Source of the DNA: Echeneis naucrates
Taxonomy: Eukaryota > Chordata > Actinopteri > Carangiformes > Echeneidae
DNA length: 64,000 nt
Assembly: GCF_900963305.1 (NCBI RefSeq)
Contig: NC_042521.1
Span: 186,001 to 250,000 of the forward strand
Direction of reading: 5' to 3'
In this document: positions 35,825 to 48,794 of the stretch, piece after piece
Layout of the letters: every line of letters starts with the position of its first letter
Numbering within the stretch: the first letter of the stretch is position 1
Notes under the pieces: model-generated
What the model was told of the DNA's origin: nothing
The model's input: the letters and a program-made list of their open reading frames with translations, nothing else
Database searches by the model: none
Position numbers and translations under genes: made by a program

Positions 35825-36791
35825 CTTGAACTCTGGAATCCAAAGAGGACACCACCATCAACATTATCGATTTTTGGTGCTTTATCATGTTTCTCCTTGC
35901 TGCTACATCTTTAAGTATAAATGTTGTTATAGTCTGTTGTTTTATTGTCATGTATTGTTACATTGTCCATATTCTTTCTACTCTATTTTATTAGATTTTA
36001 TCTTACTGTTGCTCATTGCACAAATATAATACACATGATTGCAAATAGCACCCACACGCCCCTATCTCTAAATCCTTATCTGGCGTGGAAGGGTTTCACT
36101 GAGTTTTACTGTTCACAACAATAAATGTCTTGAATCTTGAATAATTGATACATCTGACAGATATTTCTTAAAAGAATTGATTTAATTGGAGGGTTAATGT
36201 CAAAAGTCACAAAATAGAAATTTTTTTATTAGTAAAACCAAATAATTCCTCTGTGTTTTCCTGTCGATCATTTCATTCATACCACATGAAGTCTGGACCA
36301 TAGTCCGAGTCTGAACCGGGTTCCTCTAACATCAGTGCCCTGAAGCAGTTTCGGGTTATTTTAAAGCTTGTTTTGGTTTTATTTTTAGTCTCTGATGCCT
36401 CCACAGGCTGTTTACAGGCTGTTGTTTACACTCCCTCTATCGGACTCAGTCCTGATCTCAGAGTTAAATTAAAAGCTGTGATCCTTCAATCTGAGTCGTG
36501 TCCATGTAGAGAAACCTATTCACAGCTGAGCTGTTCTGACTCAGCCATTTATAGCGCTGTGGGCTCCAACGGGCCCTGAAGGCCTCCATCAGACAGATCA
36601 GCCTCACACCAGCTGATTGGAAAAAGATTTCAAATGTTTCATATTAAAGGCCATTTAATATTTCAATTTATCGTCTTATATTTTGTTTCTTTCAGGACCA
36701 GAGCTCATTGATCTGTCAAATCCAGAAACCAAAGTCTCGACGGACGGTCCAGGAGGGCGGGGCCTGTCTGAGGGCGGTGACTGCTTTGTTA

Positions 36792-36799
36792 TGACGTCA
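36792..36799. promoter_or_regulatory. Consensus CRE in MLLT11 intron 1
   Basis: Perfect TGACGTCA, one of two spaced 92 bases apart within 600 bases of the presumed MLLT11 first exon. Confidence 0.4.
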
Positions 36800-36883
36800 G
36801 AAAGTTCCAGAATAGTCTGAGGGGCTCTTTTGTTTCCTCCTCAGTGATAATTATTCATTTTTTCTGTTTGTTAGTGTCATCTG

Positions 36884-36891
36884 TGACGTCA
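36884..36891. promoter_or_regulatory. Second consensus CRE in MLLT11 intron 1
   Basis: Perfect TGACGTCA extended to GTGACGTCATCAC. It pairs with the site at 36792. Confidence 0.4.
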
Positions 36892-37368
36892 TCACGGCAT
36901 CTTATCATTAATACAATTTATATCCATTAATCTGACCCGGATTCTGAACCAGAGCGCGTCCTGGCCCGGATTCAGGTCCGGGTCAAGGAACCGTGTCAGA
37001 TGCAGATTTTCCTAAAGTCTAAAACAGGATCCAGGACACACGGTCTTGGACCAGACCTGATCAACACACGCATTTTCATTGGACCCGGACCGCTTCGCAT
37101 CACCGGGCGCGGCCCTGAAATCTCCGTTAAAATACGTCACTGATGTTTGTGGACGGGCGGCCTGTCGGTGATGGGCGGCTCCTTCATCCGGTTTCTAGCT
37201 CCAACGAATCCAGAATAATAATAAAAATAAATACTAATAAAAAAAAACAATAATAAATAAATAATAACAACAATAAGAAACTCTTTACGTATCTGATCAG
37301 TTCCCGTTAAACGTCATTGTTCCTCCGGTAATATCGCTAACCGAACAGCAGCTCAGGCCGGATCTTAC

Positions 37369-37450
37369 CGGGTCTCGGTGGTCCTGGTCTCGGCTGCAGG
37401 TGCTGCCTCTGCTGCTGCTGCAGGTTTAAAGAGAACTGCACTTGTGCCAA
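37369..37450 (-). other. Probable MLLT11 5' UTR exon
   Basis: On the minus strand a GC-rich stretch with CAG/CTG repeats ends in a strong donor (GAGACCCG followed by GTAAGATC, exon end 37369). It can splice to the acceptor at 35833. The upstream limit is a guess. Confidence 0.45.
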
Positions 37451-38085
37451 GCCACCTAAACACACGCAGGACGCTTCCAGTTAGACATTTCAAAGTAAAA
37501 GTGAATTAAAAAGAAGATAATAAAAGTTTATTAAATCTGCTGTATTTTACTTTTGGTTTGTTTGAGTGTTAATCAGTAAATATTCTACATTTTTATCGAT
37601 AAAAAAAACGATGCCAATAAATAACACCAATAAACTACATATAAGTGAACCTGAAAATAGAAATAAAACATATAATTTATTTTGAAATTAAGATTTTCGG
37701 TCTTCCTCCTGCTCACTCCGTGAACCTGATGGTCCTAACACACAAACACACACACAAAGAGTGACACCCATTGTTTGATTAAGGTCTTAATCAATAATCA
37801 GAACAGTTAAATAAATGATCCTCTGTTTTTACAGACTACTGTTTCAGTTAGTCCAGGTTGTGTTACATCAGTGTGTAGTTGTGTGTCCTTGTCATGTTGC
37901 AGCTTCATGATCAACACTGTGGATCAACACCCTGAGTCCCTGGACCCCCAGGTCAGGGACCAGACCCAGCTCCTGTCAGAATCAGGTTCTGGATGTGATC
38001 CTCGTCTGAGTCAGGAGGGGGCGCTGTCAGACTGAGGAACCTGAGGATCTTTATGGGGGGGGCTTCCTGTCTAGAGCCACACCTC

Positions 38086-38089
<4 letters not shown>

Positions 38090-38118
<29 letters not shown>

Positions 38119-38203
38119 CGTTGGCAGCAGCTGGAGCTGGTGGATGATCTCAGTCTGCAGTTTTCAGCCTCAGTCTGCTTCACTGCCGCCTGCTTCGTCT
38201 ACG
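38090..38203 (+). other. Probable CDC42SE1 5' UTR exon
   Basis: A donor (TCTACG followed by GTGAGTC) ends a non-coding exon at 38203. It can join the acceptor ctctgcag before 42105. A (GA)n tract lies just upstream at 38089-38117. The transcription start is not determined. Confidence 0.4.
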
Positions 38204-40214
38204 GTGAGTCTGCCATTCCTTCTCTCTAAAACCTGCTCACAGTCCAAATCCACATCTCAGGACACAGACCCAGGTCCAGCTGGCCCACCTCAGAGCTCAC
38301 TGAGGCTGGGTCTAGGTCTGGGTTTGGTTCTGGATCTGGTCTTGACCTGAGACTTTTCTGTGAGAGAACATGATCAGAAAGAAACATGGAGGATTCAGAC
38401 TTAATGTGACCTCAGACTTTAGGCCAGCTCCTGTGGACTCAATTCTGGCAAGTTTGTGAATTATTAAAAAACTGAAACAGATTCAGTTAGCTTAGCCAAA
38501 CACAAAGAGATGAATCACAGTTCAATCATCAAAAAGTCAAATCAGTCTTCATTATAAAAATGTGTTCAATATGATCATTTCCATTAGCATTAGCCTCAGA
38601 GCTAACACAATGTTTGGCACTCATGTTTGAATTCCATTCTGACTGATTAAAGATGCTCATGTTAAATTTCCTGTTTTTCAACAGATTGTTGTTGCGCTAA
38701 CAAAATTATGTGAAACTGACGTGCTCCATCAGTGTTTTCAGCTCCACACCAGAACATGCTAAAGAAAATGGAGCAAAACCTTTCTGTAGCTGAGAAAGTC
38801 TCGGGGGGGGGGGGCAGGAAACAGTGCTGCGTCTGTTCTCTGAGTGTTCAGGAGAATCATTTGACCATTACACAGCTGAGGGAAACTTCTAAATCTGGCA
38901 TCAGTTGATCGATGGTTCAAATCCACAGCTACCCAGCCTGTAAAGTGTCAGTAATCAATAATCTGAAGGTTTCTGTTTCGGATCCAGTTTTTCTCACTGT
39001 GACTGCTTTCTCACATTAAAGGTCCTAAAACCTGATCCAGCTCAGTCCAGTCTGGCTCTGGATTGTTTCAGATCAATGCTGACCTGCAGCTGAAGGTTTT
39101 GCTCAGCTGGTTCTGGTTTTTATCTCAGAACAGATGGTTCAGATCCAGGTCCTGGTCTTGTCTGTTTGGGATCCCCCCGTAACTCTGGGGGATCGTGGTC
39201 TGGAGCTGTGAGCGTGTAAACGCTGTGGACTCTCAGGTCCTGGATTTTCCTGCAGAAGAGGAAATGATTCAGAGCAACGTCTGGCTTGTGGCTCCATGTG
39301 GACTCTGGACTCTGGACCTCATAGTGGATTTAACCTTCAGACTCCAGCAACACAAACAGGGAAACATGTTCACTTGCCAAACACACACACACACACACAC
39401 TTTAACACAGGATGATGTCATTAAACACTTTGATCCTTGTCGGTGAAGATTGAACATCGGATTAATAACTTCTAAATAATCTATAATAATTAATCTGATC
39501 AGAGGAAACTAAACTCTGAACAGGAGCCAAGGGCAGAAGGATACATGGCTGTTTGTCTAGAAATAGTTCCTGCACATAACTTCTCCTAATCTAAACTAAG
39601 ATAAACTAACAGTAGCTTAAAGAGATCAGCTGAGTTGGTCCAGTCAGACCTGGTCAGACCCGGTCCAGTATGAGGGGTTCTGGTCCAGGATTTCCATGTG
39701 GACTGAAACCACACTTCCTGGACTGGACTGTTGGACCAAAATGGAAAGTTTCTTCTTTAAAAAGAAAGGAGCTCTTTGTGGAGCCACTCTCTCTCTCACC
39801 CACTCAGACTGATGCTCTCTCTTTCTCTCTCTCTCTCTCTCTGACGTCCTGTCAGGTGTTTTATTTGATTGACAGGTGACAATCAGAGTGCAGAGCTCAG
39901 TTTGTCCTTCAGACGTTTATAAGTAAGGGTTTGTCTTCTTGGTCTATGGAAATGTGATGGAGTCTCAGTCTGAGCCCTGTGGGCCACCGTCCCACCATCT
40001 GTGCTGTGTTCATGGACACACACTGGAGCTGTTGTTGGGCGCGTCAGCTGATCAGGAATGCATTCCTGCTCTTTTCTCAGCTGATGAGTCTCTGACCTGG
40101 ATCTAGACCTGAACCTGACTCTGGTCTTCTCATTGAGGTTTATACTATATATATATAAAACATATAAAATACCTGACAGGACGTCAGAGAGAGTGTTGGG
40201 TCTATATATATATA

Positions 40215-40246
<32 letters not shown>

Positions 40247-42104
40247 ATACACACACTTATTGGGCCAACGTGTCCCAACACAGCAGGAAGTATTTTGTAC
40301 TTTGTCCTCTGATTTGATGGATCCATTTTAGTTCCTAAAACCAACCTGTTGAGGCGAGGGGGTCCTCAGGTCCTCACACTGAGAGAAAGACCAACGTGCT
40401 TCGTTCTGCTCACACTGACATCATGGGAGAAATATTCTGACACACACAAACACACAGGAAGTGTGTCCTGGCTCAGCTGGCGGTCTGAATTCCTCTCCTC
40501 TGATAAGTTGATGTGGAGCAAGAAGCTGCAGGTCTGACATTCCTCCATTATCATGCTCCACATCTCCAGACCCCACGAAACACAAACCGTCCCCATTGTC
40601 CCCCGGAGGACACCAGGCTAGACCCTGGTCCAGATCCCGGTCTCTGGCGAAGGAGGAAGCTAAAGAAGAAGAAAAACAGACGCAGTGAAAACTGACAGAA
40701 ACAACCAGAGCTCAGAGCTGCAGAGTCCGCTACAGTCCAGAAGAGTCCACTCCTTCATCAAAATCTGATCCAGGTTCCTCTACAAGTCCAGTCCTGAACG
40801 AGCTCCCGCCATATTTGGATTGGCTGGGAGTTAGGGGGTGGAGCTTCAGGGATTTGTGATGATGTCACAGAGATGGCATCCATGTTGTTTACAGTTTGAG
40901 AAGGAAACTGCTATTTCTGTTTCATCACATGAATCTGTGCCTCTGAGGGGCCAAAGGTCAGCTGTGTGTTGGTGACAGATCTACAGTTGATGTTGTGTGT
41001 TGTTGTTGTTGTTGCTGCTCTTTGTTTTTGACACCTCAACATCAGTTTGTTTCATTTGGAAACAACAAAAACACAAACTCTTTAATTTCAGCTTTACAAG
41101 CCTGAGTGTGTGTGTGTGTTTGTGGTACTTCCTGTGCTGTGTTTGGACCACACCCAGTGTTTAGTGTGTAGTGCTTAGGGTTTAGTGTTGGGTCAAACTT
41201 TTGTGTTGATGTCTTTGGTTCTCAGGCTGCTCTTTGTTTCTCTTTTTGTCTCTTTGTGGGGAAAATGTTGACTTTGAACAAGTGAAACTTTTTTTTTTTT
41301 TTTATGTGACCTCAGTTCTGGCAAAGTTGATTTCAGTTTGTGGGCCATTTAGTAGAGAAGATGATGAATGCATCTTTATAATGATGAATTTTGGTACATA
41401 TGAGGACATGTTTATTAAATATGGACATTTATGAAAGCGAGTACATTTTTACAAACATGGGATGTTTTAAACTTTCATTTGGACAGTTTGGATGTTTTAA
41501 CAAATCAAGACAATAATGATTAAAGAAATATTTAAAATATTAACTGTGTATTTTAGGAGAAAGAGACACTTGAATTTTTGAATGTAAACCTTTTTCTTAT
41601 GATGATTTTACAGCATTGGTTTTACTTTTTAAAAGTAGAATTGGATTTTGTCTTTTAGATTACAGGATTTTTTTAGTTTTATTTATTTATTTGTTTGTTT
41701 GTTTTTTTTTTATAAATGTTACCCATTAATTTATTTTTCTGGTCCAACTAATCATTGTTTACTTTTATGTGCTTTTAAGGATCTTGGACTCAGGATCAAA
41801 ATATTAAAGTATTACAGGAAAAAATAACGCAGAGTGTTGTGCATTTCAAAAGCTCACATATCAATCCCTAATAGATCAGAAATCATTTGCTTCTGTTGAT
41901 GAGATGAAACAATATGAGGCTCTCATTCTGATGAAAACAGGAAGTTAAATTACTACAGACTGATGAACATCAGAGGAATTTAAATACAGAAAAGTCCAAA
42001 AAAAGGAAGACAACAACATCAAGCTCAATTAAACCAAACCCAGAAAAAGGAGGTAGAGAAATGCCTAACCTTACCTTTAATGAGTTTGTCTTCTGTCTCT
42101 GCAG
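38204..42104 (+). other. Long first intron of CDC42SE1
   Basis: No coding exon is recognised. It holds a (CA)n tract near 39381-39400, a (TC)n tract at 39819-39840, an AT/GT tract at 40202-40255, several poly(T) runs and the inverted repeat listed separately. The far half (41000-42000) is AT-rich. Confidence 0.5.
39835..40193. repeat. Pair of 33-bp inverted repeats about 290 bases apart
   Basis: The left arm at 39835-39867 and the right arm at 40161-40193 are reverse complements with two mismatches. The core is CTGACGTCCTGTCAGGT. The arms could be terminal repeats of a small non-autonomous element or a local inverted duplication. No target-site duplication could be made out, because the flanks are simple TC and AT repeats. 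Confidence 0.7.
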
Positions 42105-42465
42105 ATCAAACCTGAAGCTCAGTTTGGATTTTAGAGGACACGCTGAGGATTTGTTGGACAGTGGGACGGTTGGTGGACTTGAAGAGTTTTGGGATTCAGT
42201 TTTTTTCTCTGAGGACTTTTAACCTTTTCCGTGTCAGAATTTGTGGACTTTGTTTTTTTTTTCCTTATTTTACCTGAACTCTCCTTGAGTCCAGTTTTTT
42301 GGTCTCAGGTGGGTCAGCTTCAGGGTTTCAGTCCTTTGAGTGACATTGTTGGTGCAGTTTTTTGCCTGGATGCCCCAGGATTACCCCCAGGCTGCAGTTC
42401 CTCATCCGGCCTGCAGGGCAGCAGCAGATAGTGGCAGCTGGCAGCTGGACAGGCGAAGTGTTGGC

Positions 42466-44385
42466 ATGAGTGACTTCTGGCATAAGATGGGCTGCTGCGT
42501 GGTGGCAAAACCACCGCCGGTGAGAAACACACACACACACACACTCACACATTTGATGAGGAGACGTCCTTACGGGGACGTCTGCCTGCTACAGAGGAAA
42601 ACATCAACAGATGACCACAGGACAAAAAAGCCATGGTATATGAGAAACAACCATGTTCAGGGGACCGGCGTCCTTTAACTGACTGCTGGGCTCATAAAGC
42701 CTATTTCAGGGAGATTAAAGTGCATTTTTATTCATGTAATAAGCAGATTTACCTGAACTGAAACCCCACAGTGTCACATTAACCTGAACTGGAGTCTAAT
42801 TTCATTACTGGGGACAAGAGTCCACATACACAGTTTAACTAACGAGCAGGTGGCCAAACTTCCTGTTTTCCTGTGAACTCTGACCTCCTTCAGGTCGACG
42901 CCCTTCTGTTTTTCTGCCGTCAGTCTCACTTCCTTTTTTTCACTTCATTTCACAAATAAGTAAATCTAAAACTAAAATAGTAGTTTGTGTTTGACTGATA
43001 ACATCTTTAATCTGTGTTAGATACAATAAAGTAAAATTCCTGCTCATTTAAGATGTTTTGATTCAATGTCCTCAGAAATTCATCACAGTGTATTTGAAAA
43101 ACGTTTATCACAGATTTAGCACTTTTCAACAGTTTGTCCCAAAAAACAAAACTCACCCCCCCAATCTGTATTTTTACGTTTCTGTTTGTTCTACTGTGGC
43201 ACCGCAACAATATACTTCTAATGAGCACACACAGACACACACAGCCTGCAGAGTTTCCTTTGTGTTGCTTGGTGGGTTCTCAGAGGAACTCAGTGGACTT
43301 CTGTTATCTGACCGTTAAACTGATGGGACTTTTTGAAAAGTTTGAAAAATGTAAATCAGTGTCTCTTATTTCGAAATCCCAGCCTGTTCCTCTGCTCCAA
43401 CTGATGACTCACTGATGATGATGACAATCATCGACTGTTGATCAACTCAGTCGTTGTCAGGAGTGACTCACGTTCCCTCCAGGCCTGGAAATCCTGGAAA
43501 TTCAGTTTCCATGGAGAGGTCAGGGAGTCTGACGGGTTGACCTCTGACCTTTGGTGTGCTGTCTAACTGTTGCTGTGTTATTCTGTTGCCATGACAACAG
43601 GCCAGTGGTTGTGATTCAGCAACAGCTGCTTGGCCAGAGGAAGTCAACGTGATGAAACGGGTCACTGTGGTTTAACTGGTTCTGGTCCTGGTTTCTGTGA
43701 AAGGATCCAGCTGTGAGTCCCCTTCAGTCCTGCTGCTGTTACATCAGTCCTGAATAATCTGGTGAACTAATCCTCTTAAAGCGGATCAAATGCTTGGGAT
43801 GTGTTCAGATTATCTGTGAGTTTTAATGAGCCATTCACTCACAGAAGGTCCCTGAAGGCAGCGTAGACATCTGTATGATCAGATGATGCAAAAATTGAGC
43901 AGCAGCTGAGTCACAAGGTCTCAGTTCTGACCTGTTGGACCCTGAACGCCTCGTCAGCACAGACCGTCACTGTCTGAGGCTTTTATTCTGAAAGGTGAAA
44001 GTATCACTGCTGATGTTTTCAGTCAAAGCTAATGCTGCTAATGCTAACAGCCCAGCTGCCAGACCTTGAAGTACACACTGTTGGTCCTGGTCTGTCAGGG
44101 GTCAGTCAGTAAACACAGCTCCTTCATGTCTGTTGTGTAGAAGAAGAAGAGGAGGAAGATCGACCGCAGTATGATCGGAGAGCCCACCAACTTCATCCAC
44201 CTCACACACATCGGCTCCGGAGAGATGGCCGACGGTCTGCAGCCGGTGAGAACACAGATAACCAACAGATCGTAAACACGAAGTCACATTCTCAACATGC
44301 TGGTCTGTGTGTTTGTTGTTGTTTACAGTCGGGGTCAGTTCAGGAGCAGATGAGATCAAAAGGGCCCAGCAGGAACTTGTTATAG
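42466..44385 (+). CDS. cdc42se1: CDC42SE1 (SPEC1), small Cdc42 effector
   Basis: CDC42SE1 binds active Cdc42 through a CRIB motif and is held at the membrane by N-terminal cysteines. Three coding exons, 42466-42519, 44141-44245 and 44329-44385, give 71 residues, against 79 in human. The start [16 protein letters not shown] matches human MSEFWHKLGCCVVEKP, including the two Cys that are palmitoylated in the family. The basic stretch [10 protein letters not shown] follows, then the CRIB core [17 protein letters not shown] and the ending [11 protein letters not shown]. The C-terminus is shorter than in human. The 5' UTR part of the first coding exon begins at about 42105 after an acceptor. It contains short upstream frames that may or may not be translated. 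The small size and colinear match make the call firm. Confidence 0.95.
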
Positions 44386-44390
44386 CTGGT

Positions 44391-44426
<36 letters not shown>

Positions 44427-44894
44427 AAGTGGTCTCGGGTCTGACTCTGTGTATTTCTGGTTTTCCAGTCCAAAACCCCAGACTCTGAGACCCCGACTGG
44501 ACCCTGGCCCGAGGCCTCCACTGTCCTGCTGAAGTGTTCCCTCTGGCTGGGGGGGCAGTACCCAGAATCCCTTTCAGTTCAGGATCCTCCCAAATGACAG
44601 AATGTCTGTATTTTAAGGAAGATAACTGGCTCCAGTGTTTAAAAATACATTTCCCAGAATTCACAGGGGAACTAAGAACTCTCTCATCCAGGAATCACTG
44701 AGGGTGACTTCATTCCCCATAATCCCTCATTCTACTCCTCCGTTGGTCCAAAGTGCCCCCTGTAGAGCTGCTCTGCTGGTTCTTCGGTGGACTTCATTTC
44801 CCAGGATGCTTCATTCTGCCCGGACTCTACAGCAGAGTGATTTAAGGATCTAGTTTGAGTAGACGGGAAAGTCCCACAAATCCCTGCTGCACTG

Positions 44895-44941
<47 letters not shown>

Positions 44942-47060
44942 AGACGTCGTATGGTTTTAATCATCCACCAGTTAAATATAAAGGTTGATGTCACTGCGGA
45001 GTCTGAACACTTTGTTCAGAGGCTCCATTAGAAAATGTCATGTTTTAGTTTAGTCCAGTTTTTCATGTTGACTCTTCAGACTGAGGCGGGGGGGGCTTTA
45101 TGGGGGGGCAATGAAAGTGTCATTGTGGGCTCAACAACAATTTCAACATTTTGGTAGAAACGCATTTTCTTTGTTTTTTCTGTATTTGAGGTAGTTTTAA
45201 ATGTTCAGCTGTCTGGGCCTTCCTGACTTCAGTCTCCATTTTGCATCCCTGCTGTTTAAACACTAGCGGGTGCCGGGATGCTAAATAGTGCCAGTGTCCG
45301 TCAGTGTTGATGCTCAGGTTGGTGGTTTGGTTGAACTTCAGGATCCTCATGCTCAACCAAAATTTTAAATCCAGCACTTTCTAAAACACGAAGAGGAACT
45401 TCAGTCCAGGATTCTGTTTTAAGATGAAGGTCAAAGTCAAGAAGACAAAATGACCTCCAACCAAACTACACAAAGTGTTTGAAAGTAAGTCATTAATAGT
45501 CAGATTTTATTTATTTCTTTTTTCTCTTGGCGTGATGGTTTAGATGTTTCAAAGCTTTTTGTCTCTGTCTGAGTTTTGACCTTTGACTTCTGACCTGCAC
45601 CGGAGTCTGATAAAAAAAATAACATATTTTATATAAACTGAGTTTCTACATTACTGGAAAGTTAAAATCTTCTGAGTCTTTTCTACAAATAACAAATCAA
45701 CGCTGTTGATTGATTGTCAGTTCCTATCCATCACCGTAACGAACACACTTGGGGGGGGTTCACTTAGCTGTTGTCAGGACTATGCTGGGTGGTTGCTGTG
45801 GAAACCCCTGAGTCATGGTGTTCCGTCTCTGTGGCGACCGACTTCCTCCCCGCAGCTGAGAGGAAAAAACGTCTATTTAAGGAAAACCCTGATGCACGGT
45901 GTGTTCACTGGACTCCTCAGAGCGTGGGAGGATTCAGTCTTCCTCTTCCTCTGTCACTGCTGAACTCAGGTCATCAGTCTGAGGAGAAGTGACATCATGT
46001 ATTACAACAACAGTGGAAAAGAAACTCCTGAGTCCTGAATCCCATCAGGTCCAGACTGTCACCTGGGTCGTTCTGTAACCTTTGACCTTTAACCTTTAAC
46101 CCTCAGTGTTTTAAAGACTCTTAAAGACTCTCACCTCTGGAACTGGACGCACTGAACTGGGAGACTTGAAACCTGCAGCTCCGGGTCCAGACCTCAGTCC
46201 AGTTTGGAGGCTGACTGATTCTCAGAAACTCAGGATCAGTCACTAAACTCCAGCTCCTTTTGTGAATTCCTAACTGCAGTTGACTGAGAACATTTCCCCT
46301 CAGTTTTGCCTTCAGGCAGAAAATCAGGTCCATGTTTGTGTCCTGATGAAAACAAGTTTCTCATTATCCAGTTATTGTTTTGGGTTTTTTTTTCAAGATG
46401 TTGATTTTATTGAACTCTTCATGTTATTGTACAATCTCTCCTGAAAATGTTTTGTGCGATCAGAATTTGGACCACAAAGAGTTTCTGACTTCAGGTTTTG
46501 AGCATGTTAGAGGCGAGGACAGATGTGAAGTCGCACTTTTTCGTCATGTTTCAATGACGATCTGACAACAGGCCAGATCTGAGAAACCCTGATCCTGTTT
46601 ACGTTTCTTTAAAGGTGACTAATGCTAATGGTTTTGTTAGCATTAATGTCAACAAGTGAAAATGATTTTGGACACAGAGACACATGTTGGGGCCGGACGT
46701 TAAAATGATCCTTTTTATTCAAACCACTTGTAAAACTTTATTAACCAGAACTTGTATCAATAAAGTTTTAATTTGGTTTTTCTGTTCAGAATTTTTGAGA
46801 TGTCAGAAAGAAGCCTCGGGTTTCTTCCTGGTGATGTTTGGAGTCAATCAGTTTTTACTTCCGGTCTCAATCCTCTGATAACTTCAGCTAAAGCAAGATC
46901 AAAGTGAGATTTGTGGGACTTGTTGTGTTTCTGGTGTTTGTGTTGTGTTTGTTATGTAACGTCCTCCTCTGCAGAGACACAAATACCCATCCTCTTTTTT
47001 CCTCTTCTTATGTAATGTGTCTCATGGAGGCTCAATAAATCTGCTGTTTTCTCTGAACGC
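44386..47060 (+). terminator. CDC42SE1 3' UTR with candidate poly(A) signals
   Basis: AATAAA hexamers at 46759-46764 and 47034-47039 are good candidates for transcript ends, implying a 3' UTR of up to 2.7 kb. The region holds a (CA)n at 44392-44422, a (GT)n at 44897-44939 and three TTCCCAnnAT-type motifs at 44647-44810. Short open frames have no recognisable content. Confidence 0.5.
44897..44939. repeat. (GT)n microsatellite
   Basis: About 21 GT units in the presumed 3' UTR of CDC42SE1. Confidence 0.9.
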
Positions 47061-48418
47061 CTGCTCCTTTCTTCAGCGTTCAAAAATCAAACATTCAAAA
47101 TGTTGAAGCTGCAGATGTTCGGTGTTAAAGTTCTGATACTGTGAGAATGTTTTACATCATTTTAGGATACATTGTGTGTCCTGACTCATAATGAGACGAC
47201 GCCTTTTATTAACAGGGGGTCACCTTATTCACATGTTCAGTGTTTCCCGCCCACACTTCAACATGTTATTATGAGCAGCTGTGGACCGCAGAGCCGAATG
47301 TGTGTGAGTGTGTGTGTTGCCATGGAAACGTCAGAGCAGTTCAGAGGGGGAGGGAACAACACAAACGGAAAAACTGAAGACGTGGTTTCTGCTTTTAAAC
47401 TGAGTGTGTGTGTGTTTATATTACTGTTGTTGTGGGGACGTACTGTGAGTGTTAAAAGTACTGTTTCTGTGATGTCCCCCTAAATGATGGAAACAGGAAG
47501 GTGGGTTTCTATTTTACAGTGTAAAGTGTCCATGAGACAGTCTGTCCAGGACGAGACAGTTGATGTCCTCATGTCAGCACATGCTAACGTTGCAGCTAAC
47601 ATGCTAACAGGGTGACTGAATGGAAAAAGTCCCTGTTTGATCGTAAAACTAAAACACTGGAGAAAAACCAACTACTAATGAGAACAATTCACATCCAGAT
47701 AATCAACAAATTTTCAAAGGAAATAAACACAACAGCAATTAGCTGAATGTGTGTGTCTGTTATACAACATGACAATACTGGTTTGATGACGTGACTTCAG
47801 CTGAGCTGCATCACATGATGTAAAGTCATCCAACCACAAACCCACACAGACACACACCCAGTCAGTCCCATGACCCAGACCAGTTTCAGGTCCAGGATGT
47901 TATTGTTAGCCTAGCTTAGCTTCCTATGGTACCTAAACAAAAACTACACAAAATAGTGCAGTTAGTCCCCCACCCAATTTCAGAAGCCTGTAAACCTGGA
48001 GGTGAGGTCCAGGAATAACACACACACACACAGACTTGAGACTGTTCCTGTTTGTTGAGTTTCCTCAGCAGCGACCTCACTTCCTTCCTGTCAGGCTCCA
48101 TTTCCTGAGCAGCCACTGGGTTTATACACACAGACACACACGGCCGGTTTCCTGTGCTAAGTAAAGGGACTTACTGTTCCCGCTCACACTTAATAAATGT
48201 TGCCCCAGGTAAACACACCTGAGAAAGGGAGAGAGAGAGGCCAGTCATCACCTGGTCTGTGTGTGTGTGTCATAATAACAGTATTCATCGTCTGTTCTTC
48301 AGCTTTTGTGTCTCACCTTCATCATGAACGAGCCAATCGGCTTTCATCTTTCAATAATACAGTCATATGCAATCACGTCTCCATGGAAAGAAAACTTTAC
48401 TCCTGAATTCACCTAAAT
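47061..48418. other. Intergenic DNA between CDC42SE1 and BNIPL
   Basis: No gene, RNA or mobile element is recognised. Short GT tracts are scattered through it. Confidence 0.5.
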
Positions 48419-48620
48419 CAAATCAAATCAAATCAGATTTATTTGTGCAGCACCAAATCATATCAAAGTTACATCAAGGCACTTTACATGAAGAGCAAAC
48501 TTAAAAATGATTTAAAGAGACCCAACAGATCCCCGATGAGCAGGAAAACTTCCTTTAAGAGGCAGAAACCTCGAGCAGACAGACAGAGAGAGATTGAGCC
48601 ACAAATGGTGGAGTGGGGAG
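48419..48620 (+). mobile_element. Interspersed fish repeat with AAATC tail
   Basis: A run of aaatc units at 48419-48440 is followed by tttatttgtgcagcacc, caaggcactttaca and agacccaacagatcc. These words recur in a common fish short interspersed repeat, as I remember it. The family name cannot be given by eye. Confidence 0.5.
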
Positions 48621-48794
48621 TGGTTTGGTCTCATGTCTGAATGATGACAGAATGGAGGTTTATTTTTACATTCCTTAAAAAGGAGCAAGATTATTGTTGA
48701 TTATTGATACTGTTGTTGTCTGTGTGGTTGTTGTTGCCGCTCTGTTGGATCTCCTCTCTGCTTAGCTGACCGTTCAACAGATCAACTTCCTGTT

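Noticed and set aside
45706-45992. Two overlapping frames of 73-85 residues
   Set aside because: They lie in the presumed CDC42SE1 3' UTR, have no recognisable motif, and lack flanking splice signals.
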